A DNA stretch of 14,858 bases from CAYNEO01 sp964396245 (GTDB lineage Bacteria; Zixibacteria; MSB-5A5; GN15; FEB-12), in assembly GCA_964396245.1 (NCBI GenBank), contig CAYNEO010000068.1, forward strand, positions 1 to 14,858. Direction: 5' to 3'. The notes under the pieces are model-generated. The model did no database searches and was not told the DNA's origin. It saw only the letters and a list, made by a program, of their open reading frames with translations. Positions 6,791 to 13,017 of the stretch are shown here, in pieces. Made by a program: the position numbers and the translations under genes. Within the stretch, counting starts at the first letter, position 1. Every line of letters begins with the position of its first letter.

Positions 6791-7762
6791 TTACTCACTT
6801 AAAGAAGCATTCTTCTGGTTCATGCGGACTATGGCGGCGTTGCGCTGAAGGCCTTCGAGTCTCGGTCGGGTGAGCGGCGTTCCGGCAGTCAGTTCGAGAA
6901 AATCCTCGCGCGAACCAAGTTCAAGTAAAGCGTCACAGTCCAGAAATTCCCCCACTCCAGCCTCCGGGTTAAGATCCCGATGCCGGGACAGCTTTGCTCG
7001 ACGATTGTGCGGGCAGACATCCTGGCAGATGTCACAGCCAAAAATTCGGCTGTTCATTTTGCGAGCGAGATCATCGGGTATTTCGGTCGGTCGCTCGATT
7101 GTCAGGTACGAGATACACCTGCGGGCATCGACTACACGTTCCTCGACAATCGCGCCGGTCGGACAGGCGTCAATACAGCGCCGACACCTTCCGCAGCCGC
7201 CGTGATTGACCGCCTGCGGATCGTCAGGGGCCAACTCAAGATCGGTGAGAATTTCAGACAGGAACACCCATGAACCGAACTTGCGATTGATGAGCATGCC
7301 GTTGCGACCGATAAATCCGAGTCCGGCTTTCTCGGCATAGGCGCGCTCCAGCATCGGGCCATAATCGACAAACCATCGAAATTCTCTATTTGTTGTTTTG
7401 TCGAACCGATATCGAATGCGGCGGATGAGTGACTTGGTGTTTTGGCGGATCACCTTGTGATAGTCTCTCCCGCGTGCGTAACGCGACACGCGCCCTTTTC
7501 CATGCGGGACGTCCGGCGTCGAATCCGGATAATAGTAGTTCATGCCAAGCATAATAACAGATTTGACATTGGGCATCGAACGCCCCGGGTCACTTCTCCG
7601 GTCGGGATCTTTGGCCATATAATCGAGCTCGCCGTGATAACCCTGTCTCAGCCACTGCTGATACCGCTCTTTAGCGCCGGGAATGATCTCAGGTGTTGTG
7701 ATCCCGCAGAGATCGAATCCGGAGTCGGCGGCAAGTTGCTTTATGTCATCAGTGTTCAGCAT
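6791..7762 (-). CDS. queG: Epoxyqueuosine reductase (short form)
   Basis: 323 aa from the ATG at 7762. The cobalamin- and Fe-S-dependent enzyme reduces epoxyqueuosine to queuosine in tRNAs with GUN anticodons. Visible: FVDYGPMLER (131-140) with the likely catalytic Asp134, GLGFIGRNGMLI (147-158), and two ferredoxin-type cysteine sets, GGCGRCRRCIDACPTGA (188-204) and GCDICQDVCPHN (242-253). The end, TPLTRPRLEGLQRNAAI, is the point after which longer members carry a HEAT-repeat region that binds tRNA; that region is missing, which makes the protein shorter than the roughly 380-aa E. coli and Bacillus forms. A TTG at 7843 in frame would add 27 residues of poor similarity, so the ATG is preferred. 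No SD precedes it. Confidence 0.93.
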   Translation of the reverse strand: MLNTDDIKQLAADSGFDLCGITTPEIIPGAKERYQQWLRQGYHGELDYMAKDPDRRSDPGRSMPNVKSVIMLGMNYYYPDSTPDVPHGKGRVSRYARGRDYHKVIRQNTKSLIRRIRYRFDKTTNREFRWFVDYGPMLERAYAEKAGLGFIGRNGMLINRKFGSWVFLSEILTDLELAPDDPQAVNHGGCGRCRRCIDACPTGAIVEERVVDARRCISYLTIERPTEIPDDLARKMNSRIFGCDICQDVCPHNRRAKLSRHRDLNPEAGVGEFLDCDALLELGSREDFLELTAGTPLTRPRLEGLQRNAAIVRMNQKNASLSE

Positions 7763-7766
7763 GATA

Positions 7767-7775
7767 ATTATAGCA
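7767..7775 (-). promoter_or_regulatory. Extended -10 promoter of queG
   Basis: The minus strand reads TGCTATAAT, a perfect extended -10 (TGn-TATAAT), ending 4 nt before the queG ATG. No convincing -35 is seen at 15-19 bp, which an extended -10 can tolerate. The expected transcription start falls within the start codon, and no Shine-Dalgarno is present, so queG may be translated from a leaderless mRNA. Confidence 0.55.
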
Positions 7776-7861
7776 ATGTAACGGTAGCAGCGTCGGGAAT
7801 TAACAAGAAAATATCCGCCTATATTCGGAGGGCACGCCGACAAATCCTAACTTGTGAGCAC

Positions 7862-7889
7862 AAAAAAAGGCGGACTGTTGATCCGCCTT
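7862..7889 (-). terminator. Intrinsic terminator of nfnAB
   Basis: On the minus strand AAGGCGGA and TCCGCCTT form an 8-bp stem around a 7-nt loop, directly followed by a run of T (seven including the last two stem bases). It lies about 33 nt after the nfnB stop and upstream of the queG promoter. The other strand has no T-run. Confidence 0.9.
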
Positions 7890-7922
7890 CCACTGTTTAA
7901 TAAGCCGCTAACACGGCAGACA

Positions 7923-9359
7923 CTACTTCTTCACTTCTTCCATCAAATACTGGTGCATCGCCCGCGCGGCTTTCTTCCCGGCGCCGGCGGCAAGGATGAC
8001 GGTAGCGCCGCCGGTCACGATGTCGCCGCCGGCATACACGCCCTTCCGCGAAGTCAGCATCGTTTCCGGATCGGCGATAATATTACCCCACTTGTTCGTC
8101 TCCAGACCCGGTGTTGTCTTCTGCACCAGCGGGTTGGATGAATTACCGATTGCCACAACAACAAGGTCGACTTCCATGACAAAGTTGGAGCCTTCGATTG
8201 GAATCGGTCGACGGCGTCCCGAGGCATCCGGCTCGCCGAGCTGCATTTTCATACACTCCATCGCCTTCACTTTGCCCTCATCGTCGCCGATAAACTTGAT
8301 CGGAGTTGTCAGCATATGGAACTGTACGCCTTCACCGATGGCATGGTGAATTTCTTCCTTACGTGCCGGCATTTCCGCTTCGCTCCGGCGATAGACGATA
8401 TAGGCATTGTCCGCGCCCAGCCGCAGAGCCGTGCGAACAGCATCCATAGCCGTGTTGCCGCCGCCAAGAACGGCTACATTTTTGCCCCGGATAATCGGCG
8501 TATCAAAACTCTCGGGGTCAAACGCCCGCATCAGGTTGGAGCGGGTCAGATATTCATTGGCCGAATAGATGCCGATCAGGTTCTCACCCTCGATACCCAT
8601 GAAATTGGGCAGCCCGGCTCCGGTACCGATGAAGATCGCATCGTAGCCCATTTCGAAAAGCTCATCGATTGTCTCCATCTTGCCGATCACGATCGAGTTT
8701 TCGAACTTGACGCCCATATCGGCCAGGAAGTCACACTCTGCCTGAACAATATGCTTGGGGAGGCGGAACTCCGGGATGCCGTACACCAGCACGCCACCCG
8801 GCTTATGAAGTGCTTCGTAAATCGTGACATCGTGGCCAAGCTTGACCAGATCGCCCGCTACAGTCAGCCCGGAAGGACCGGAACCCACAATGGCCACTTT
8901 TCGTCCGGTCGGCGGATCCACCGGTGGAATTTCTACCTCATTGTGGTCGCGTTCCCAGTCCGCCACAAACCGCTCGAGATGCCCGATAGCGACAGAGTTG
9001 AATTTCTTGGCCAGAACACAGACCTGCTCGCACTGCTCTTCCTGAGGACAAACACGGCCGCAAACGGCCGGAAGTGAATTGGTTTCTTTGATTTTTCGTG
9101 CTGCTGCCGAGTACTGCTTCTCGAGAATCAGGTTAATAAACGCAGGTATATCGACCTCGACCGGACAGCCCTTGATGCAAGGCGCCTTGGGGCATTCCAG
9201 GCACCGGCTGGCCTCGATCAAGGCCTGTTCTTCAGTGAGCCCATGGGGCACTTCCTGGAAATTATGTGCGCGGATTTCGGGTTCTTGCTCCGGCATTTGC
9301 TGCCGGGGGACTTTCATCCTTTCTTTCTTTTCCAGCTTTACGGTCACAGTGTTCTCCAT
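7923..9359 (-). CDS. nfnB: NfnB: large subunit of NADH-dependent ferredoxin:NADP oxidoreductase
   Basis: 478 aa, of the GltD-like family. With NfnA it forms the cytosolic electron-bifurcating transhydrogenase that links NADPH to NADH and ferredoxin. Domains: an N-terminal double [4Fe-4S] region with cysteines at about 53, 56, 61, 65 and 100, 104, 110, 114; the FAD Rossmann motif GSGPSGLTVAGDL (159-171); the NADP-binding motif GGGNTAMDAVRTA (299-311); and a C-terminal FAD segment, YAGGDIVTGGATVILAAGAG. It starts 42 bp after nfnA. The ATG at 9359 has no SD; a second ATG at 9317 (Met15) follows an AG-rich stretch and is a possible alternative start. Old annotations call this protein homotetrameric glutamate synthase (gltA), but the NfnA partner beside it makes Nfn the better call. 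Confidence 0.92.
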   Translation of the reverse strand: MENTVTVKLEKKERMKVPRQQMPEQEPEIRAHNFQEVPHGLTEEQALIEASRCLECPKAPCIKGCPVEVDIPAFINLILEKQYSAAARKIKETNSLPAVCGRVCPQEEQCEQVCVLAKKFNSVAIGHLERFVADWERDHNEVEIPPVDPPTGRKVAIVGSGPSGLTVAGDLVKLGHDVTIYEALHKPGGVLVYGIPEFRLPKHIVQAECDFLADMGVKFENSIVIGKMETIDELFEMGYDAIFIGTGAGLPNFMGIEGENLIGIYSANEYLTRSNLMRAFDPESFDTPIIRGKNVAVLGGGNTAMDAVRTALRLGADNAYIVYRRSEAEMPARKEEIHHAIGEGVQFHMLTTPIKFIGDDEGKVKAMECMKMQLGEPDASGRRRPIPIEGSNFVMEVDLVVVAIGNSSNPLVQKTTPGLETNKWGNIIADPETMLTSRKGVYAGGDIVTGGATVILAAGAGKKAARAMHQYLMEEVKK

Positions 9360-9401
9360 ATATGGATACTCGGCGTTGTTATCAGTGATTTGCGGCCCGG
9401 G

Positions 9402-10280
9402 TTACTTTTCGTCCGGGTAGGCGAACTCCTTCACGGAATCATGCAGTTTGCATCCCGGCTCGGCGAGAAAATGCTTCATAGCGGCGCGTTCCTGCTCCCG
9501 ATAGGCGGATAGCCGTCTGGTCAGCAGATCGAAATCCACGAGGTGTCCGTCAAAGTCAGGACCGTCGACACACGCAAACTTGGTTTCACCGCCCACCGTC
9601 ACCCGGCAGCCGCCGCACATTCCGGTACCATCCACCATCAGCGGATTAAGCGACACCCAGGTCGGCACGTTGTATTCCTTCGTAAGATTCGAAAGCACGC
9701 GCATCATCGGCACCGGCCCAATCGCCATCACCATGTCGATCTTCTCGCCTTTATCCAGCAATTGCTTGAGAACGTCGGATACAAATCCGTGGTGTCCCTT
9801 GGAACCGTCATCGGTGGCGACATAAAACTCGTCGGCAACGGCCTTGTGTTCATCTTCATAAAAGAGGATATCTTTCGAACGGGCACCGACAATGGTAATG
9901 ACTCTGTTGCCTGCCGCCTTGTACGCCTGGGCAATGGGATAAACGGGCGCAATGCCGATACCGCCACCGACAACACAGACGGTGCCCCAGTTCTCGACAT
10001 GGGAAGGCAGCCCGAGCGGGCCGACGCAGTCCTTGACCTCGCCGCCGGCAGGAACTGTCGTCATCATAGCTGAGGTTTTCCCAACCACCTGGTAGATAAC
10101 CGTCAGGACACCGTTTTCCTTGTCGAGCCCTGCGATTGACATGGGAACTCGCTCGCCCTGGTCGTTAACGCGAATAATGACAAACTGGCCGGCCTTCGCT
10201 TTTGCCACCAGCCGTGGTACTTCAATTCTCATTTTCCAGTTGAGCGGGCCGATCTGTACATTGTCAAGAACCTTGGGCAT
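9402..10280 (-). CDS. nfnA: NfnA: small subunit of NADH-dependent ferredoxin:NADP oxidoreductase
   Basis: 292 aa, ferredoxin-NADP reductase fold with a C-terminal [2Fe-2S] site, like the PyrK/sulfide dehydrogenase family. It carries the FAD that takes electrons from NADH. Visible: FAD-binding ERVPMSIA (43-50), nucleotide motif GGGIGIAP (105-112), and VDGTGMCGGCRVTVGGETKF (216-235) followed by ACVDGPDFDG. Asp217, Cys222, Cys225 and Cys237 match the D-C-C-C iron-sulfur ligand set described for the family. The start is clear: GGAGG lies 4 nt before the ATG. It is the first gene of the nfnAB pair and is transcribed away from rocD. Confidence 0.93.
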   Translation of the reverse strand: MPKVLDNVQIGPLNWKMRIEVPRLVAKAKAGQFVIIRVNDQGERVPMSIAGLDKENGVLTVIYQVVGKTSAMMTTVPAGGEVKDCVGPLGLPSHVENWGTVCVVGGGIGIAPVYPIAQAYKAAGNRVITIVGARSKDILFYEDEHKAVADEFYVATDDGSKGHHGFVSDVLKQLLDKGEKIDMVMAIGPVPMMRVLSNLTKEYNVPTWVSLNPLMVDGTGMCGGCRVTVGGETKFACVDGPDFDGHLVDFDLLTRRLSAYREQERAAMKHFLAEPGCKLHDSVKEFAYPDEK

Positions 10281-10309
10281 TTGTCCTCCGTCGAAATTTA
10301 TATGTCGAA

Positions 10310-10325
10310 GATGATAAACATCATC
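10310..10325 (-). promoter_or_regulatory. FNR/CRP-like palindrome over the nfnA -10
   Basis: GATGAT-GTTT-ATCATC is a perfect inverted repeat with 6-bp arms and a 4-bp spacer. Its core TGAT-N4-ATCA matches the spacing and core of FNR-type sites (TTGAT-N4-ATCAA), with the outer T replaced by A. It covers the putative -10, a position typical of repression. No regulator gene is in the window. Confidence 0.4.
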
Positions 10326-10339
10326 GCCCGAAAAATCAA
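10311..10339 (-). promoter_or_regulatory. Putative nfnAB promoter
   Basis: On the minus strand TTGATT (10334-10339) and TATCAT (10311-10316) are separated by 17 bp, with four and five of six consensus matches. Transcription would start near 10304, leaving a leader of about 24 nt that contains the nfnA SD. A second AT-rich TATAAA lies at 10297-10302 without a good -35. Confidence 0.5.
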
Positions 10340-10374
10340 TTACGTTCTCCCCCTTTTACGCGCTTTTTTAGGTA

Positions 10375-10390
10375 TTTCTCCGTAGAGAAA
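10375..10390. repeat. Inverted repeat in the nfnA-rocD divergent region
   Basis: TTTCTC-CGTA-GAGAAA is a 6-bp stem with a 4-nt loop. It lies within the 366-bp region between the divergent nfnA and rocD genes, next to an AT-rich stretch with TTGACA (10412-10417) for which no good -10 is seen at the right distance. There is no T-run on either strand fit for termination, so it may be a protein-binding site or chance. Confidence 0.3.
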
Positions 10391-10521
10391 AGCATACTAA
10401 CTAGTACGTATTTGACAAATTCGGGCAATATTATCCTATTTAACCCGCGAGGCGCGGCAGAATCGGCGAATTTTCGGCGGTTTTGGCCCGATTGGAGGCT
10501 ATAAAAACGTAGACATTTCAG

Positions 10522-10551
10522 TTACCGCTCCTGAACGAAATTCGTTATAAT
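10522..10551 (+). promoter_or_regulatory. Putative rocD promoter with overlapping inverted repeat
   Basis: A perfect -10 TATAAT (10546-10551) is preceded at 18 bp by a weak -35, TTACCG (10522-10527). The transcription start would be near 10558, giving a leader of about 90 nt. The inverted repeat AACGAA-A-TTCGTT (10534-10546) fills the spacer and touches the -10, a common operator position. Confidence 0.5.
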
Positions 10552-10556
10552 AGATG

Positions 10557-10568
10557 GCTATCGATAGC
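10557..10568. promoter_or_regulatory. Perfect palindrome at the rocD transcription start
   Basis: GCTATCGATAGC is a perfect 12-bp palindrome placed at the expected start of transcription from the TATAAT box. With the upstream AACGAA-A-TTCGTT repeat it gives two dyads around one promoter, as expected of an operator pair. Function is inferred from position only. Confidence 0.35.
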
Positions 10569-10646
10569 TCTTAAGTTCGTGCCGCGTACAGTGCTGTCCG
10601 GCCGATTGTTCCATAGGGACCTGTGCAGAAAATTCGAGGTGATACC

Positions 10647-11930
10647 ATGGCTGACATCAAAACACTGAGTAAAGCAACCGTCGGCTACTCCGAATACACC
10701 GACGATCAGATCTACGAATTCGAGTCGACTTTCGGAGCCCACCATTATGGCCGACTCAATCTGGTCGTGCGGAAGGCGGAGGGCTGCTGGCTGACGAGTC
10801 GCGATGAGAAGAAGTATATCGACTGTCTGGCAGCATATTCGGCGGCCAATGCCGGCCACCATCATCCGAAGATCGTTCAGGCGCTGGTTGATGCTCTGCA
10901 GAGGCATTATGGCTCGGTCATTTCGAATGTCGTGTATACCGATCCCCTCGGCGCCTTCCTGCGCAAAACGGCGCAGCTTCTCCCCCAGCTGGCGCCGCGC
11001 TTCGGCGAACACGGGAACAAGGTGCTTCCCAAGAACGGTGGTGTCGAATCGGTCGAAACAGCCATTAAGCTGGCCCGCTATTACGGGTACAAGGTGAAAG
11101 GTATTCCGGACGGCAAGCAGGAGATTATCGTTTTTGACAACAATTTTCATGGCCGTATGATCACGATTGTCTCGTTTTCGACATCTGAGTCATACCGTGA
11201 AGGATTCGGGCCGCTGACGCCCGGTTTTGTTTCGGTTGAATACGGTAACCTCGACGCCGCCGAGAAAGCCATTACCAAGAATACGTGCGGGATTCTCGTT
11301 GAGCCGATGCAGGGTGAAGGGGGCATGTACCAACCGCCGGCAGGATTCATGAAAGGGTTGCGTGACATCTGTGACAAGCACGATCTGCTGCTTCTGGCCG
11401 ATGAGATTCAAGTCGGCCTCGGTCGCACGGGCAAGCTGTTTTGCTTCGAGCACGAAAACGTTATTCCGGATGCCGTTGTCCTGGGCAAAGCCATCGCAGG
11501 CGGGCTTGTACCGGTATCGGTCATGGTGACCAGCGGTCATCTCATGGACCTGACATTCTGGCCCGGGCGCGACGGTTCAACATTTGGCGGTTATCCGCTG
11601 GCATGTGTGGCCGGCAATGCGGCGCTGGATGTTATCGTCGATGAAGAGCTGCCCAAGCGATCAGCCGAAATGGGCAAGATACTGAAGGCGAAAATCGATG
11701 ATATCGCTGCCCGCTCTCCACATGTGAAAGAAGTGCGCGGTCGCGGCTTGTTCATCGGCATAGAGGTCAAAAACGGCAACGCCATGGAATATTGCCATGA
11801 GCTCCTGAAGCTGGGCATGCTGGCCAATGACAGCCACGGCCATACCATCCGCATCTCGCCGCCGCTCATAATAACTCCGGCTGAAATCGACTACATTGCC
11901 GAACGGCTCGAAAAAGTGCTGGTTGGCTGA
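10647..11930 (+). CDS. rocD: Ornithine aminotransferase (class III, PLP)
   Basis: 427 aa. Likely transfers the delta-amino group of ornithine to 2-oxoglutarate, giving glutamate semialdehyde and glutamate. It follows human and bacterial ornithine aminotransferases along its length: FGAHHY near the N-terminus (the Tyr that contacts ornithine), AYSAANAGHHHPKI, FHGRM with the Arg that fits the ornithine carboxylate-binding Arg, VEPMQGEGG, LLADEIQVGLGRTG with the PLP aspartate, LGKAIAGG with Schiff-base Lys281, and near the end LANDSHGHTIRISPPL. One difference: the usual LPMNTG[AV]E is LPKNGGVE. The start is set by GAGGTGA (10636-10642), 4 nt before the ATG; a GTG at 10623 would add 8 residues with no SD. 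It is the only plus-strand gene. Another class III transaminase is possible, but the ornithine signature is strong. Confidence 0.85.
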   Translation: MADIKTLSKATVGYSEYTDDQIYEFESTFGAHHYGRLNLVVRKAEGCWLTSRDEKKYIDCLAAYSAANAGHHHPKIVQALVDALQRHYGSVISNVVYTDPLGAFLRKTAQLLPQLAPRFGEHGNKVLPKNGGVESVETAIKLARYYGYKVKGIPDGKQEIIVFDNNFHGRMITIVSFSTSESYREGFGPLTPGFVSVEYGNLDAAEKAITKNTCGILVEPMQGEGGMYQPPAGFMKGLRDICDKHDLLLLADEIQVGLGRTGKLFCFEHENVIPDAVVLGKAIAGGLVPVSVMVTSGHLMDLTFWPGRDGSTFGGYPLACVAGNAALDVIVDEELPKRSAEMGKILKAKIDDIAARSPHVKEVRGRGLFIGIEVKNGNAMEYCHELLKLGMLANDSHGHTIRISPPLIITPAEIDYIAERLEKVLVG

Positions 11931-11961
11931 CAAATCGAAATACGAACTTAATGGTAAGGCG

Positions 11962-11989
11962 AAGGCGACCCGCAAGAGTCGCCTTTTTT
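11962..11989 (+). terminator. Intrinsic terminator of rocD
   Basis: AAGGCGAC and GTCGCCTT pair over 8 bp around an 8-nt loop, and the stem runs into six T (11984-11989). It lies about 30 nt after the rocD stop and before the convergent transporter gene. It lacks a T-run on the minus strand, so it acts on rocD only. Confidence 0.9.
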
Positions 11990-12009
11990 GTCTGTTGCTG
12001 CCCGGGACC

Positions 12010-12909
12010 TCAACGTTTGTATGTCGAGCCGTAGTAAATGGCACCGAGTGTGACGACCGCCCCCGCAACCTGACTGATACTGAGATATTCAGCGAATATG
12101 ATTACGCCCCAGACTGTCGCGAGGGTCGGCTGGAGCAGGAGAATCAAACCGGCCCGGGAAGCCTCGATATATGACAGCGACGAATATATGGCCCACCATC
12201 CCAGCGCCTGTACGATGAGCGCCAGCAGAAACAGGATAAACCAGGCGTACAGAGTCGGGGGCAGAAAACGGCCGGATTCGAAGATGGAAGCGATTCCGAG
12301 AAAGATTGCCGAGAATAGCGACGTCCAGGCCACAAAAGTGAGAAAATCCGGCTTGACTTCCCGCCGACCCGTGTGCTTCAGCGTAATTAGATACGAAGCG
12401 TACGCCACACCGGTAATGAGTCCGAAGATTATCCCGTGAATGTACACGTTGGAAAAGTGTGTTGCGCTGAACACGCCGACCAGAAGCACGATTCCCACGA
12501 TAGCCAGAAATGCCGCGACAAAGAACTTGTAAGAGAGTCTTTCCCGGAATATCAGGTAGCCCAGGATAGCCGTGAAGAAAACCTGGGTATTACCAAGTAT
12601 CGTCGATAGTCCGGCTCCAGCGTACATTATCGACCGGTGCCACACGAAGAGATCGATGAAGAACATGAAGCCGGCCAGAGCAGACCATGGATAGACTGAT
12701 TTTGGAAGAGCCAGCGGTTTCCGGTACCCGGCGGTAAGCAAGAACAGGATAGCTCCGCCGATGAGCGTTCGCCAGAAGGCGATAGCCGTCAGACCGACCG
12801 TACCATCGCCCACCAGCTTGACCAGAATAGGGGAAAAACTGATAAAGAACGCACCTCCGGTCAGAAGTGCATAGGCTCGCGCGGGCGATGGGACTTTTCG
12901 TTCGGACAT
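12010..12909 (-). CDS. EamA/DMT-superfamily transporter
   Basis: 299 aa integral membrane protein. About ten hydrophobic segments are visible, near residues 12-34, 40-60, 73-92, 98-118, 128-146, 154-172, 185-205, 216-238, 245-268 and 273-292. They form two EamA repeats of five helices each, the usual layout of the drug/metabolite transporter superfamily. LSTILGNTQVFFTAILGYLIFRE at the end of repeat 1 and ILLLQPTLATVWGVIIFAE at the end of repeat 2 are the typical paired motifs, each closing with an acidic residue. The substrate cannot be told; members export amino acids, nucleosides or other metabolites. No SD precedes the ATG. A TATCCT (12916-12921) lies 6 nt upstream of it. The gene lies between convergent rocD and co-directional pckA. 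Confidence 0.9.
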   Translation of the reverse strand: MSERKVPSPARAYALLTGGAFFISFSPILVKLVGDGTVGLTAIAFWRTLIGGAILFLLTAGYRKPLALPKSVYPWSALAGFMFFIDLFVWHRSIMYAGAGLSTILGNTQVFFTAILGYLIFRERLSYKFFVAAFLAIVGIVLLVGVFSATHFSNVYIHGIIFGLITGVAYASYLITLKHTGRREVKPDFLTFVAWTSLFSAIFLGIASIFESGRFLPPTLYAWFILFLLALIVQALGWWAIYSSLSYIEASRAGLILLLQPTLATVWGVIIFAEYLSISQVAGAVVTLGAIYYGSTYKR

Positions 12910-12967
12910 GCGCTAAGGATAAATCGCCACGGTCAAAAGCGAAAGTGGAATTGCGGTTCTCAGTGCA

Positions 12968-12998
12968 TCACTGCCGCCTCCGATCAGTACGGCAGTGA
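12968..12998 (-). other. Hairpin downstream of pckA
   Basis: TCACTGCCG and CGGCAGTGA form a perfect 9-bp stem with a 13-nt loop, about 20 nt after the pckA stop. It has no T-run on the minus strand, so it is not a standard intrinsic terminator. It could be an mRNA 3'-end stabiliser, a weak terminator or a binding site. The remaining bases of the 108-bp gap (12910-13017) show no gene. Confidence 0.5.
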
Positions 12999-13017
12999 GT
13001 ACCATTTGTCATTTCAG

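Noticed and set aside
8316..9077. Long plus-strand open frame (253 codons) opposite nfnB
   Set aside because: It is fully antisense to a conserved, well-supported gene, shows no recognisable motif, has low-complexity mixed composition and is the mirror of nfnB codon use.
9355..9366. Perfect palindrome TCCATATATGGA around the nfnB ATG
   Set aside because: Only 12 bp and AT-rich in the centre; as RNA it can form just about three pairs plus a loop, so control of the start is doubtful. Kept only as a note on the uncertain nfnB start.
10412..10442. TTGACA in the nfnA-rocD region as a second plus-strand promoter
   Set aside because: The -35 is perfect but no hexamer at 16-18 bp has more than three -10 matches.
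10545..11150. 201-codon minus-strand open frame opposite rocD
   Set aside because: Antisense to the conserved N-terminal half of rocD; no family signal.
7862..11989. Similar stems of the two terminators as copies of a mobile repeat
   Set aside because: Shared AAGGCG...CGCCTT is typical for GC-rich intrinsic terminators; loops and flanks differ, and there are no other copies in the window.
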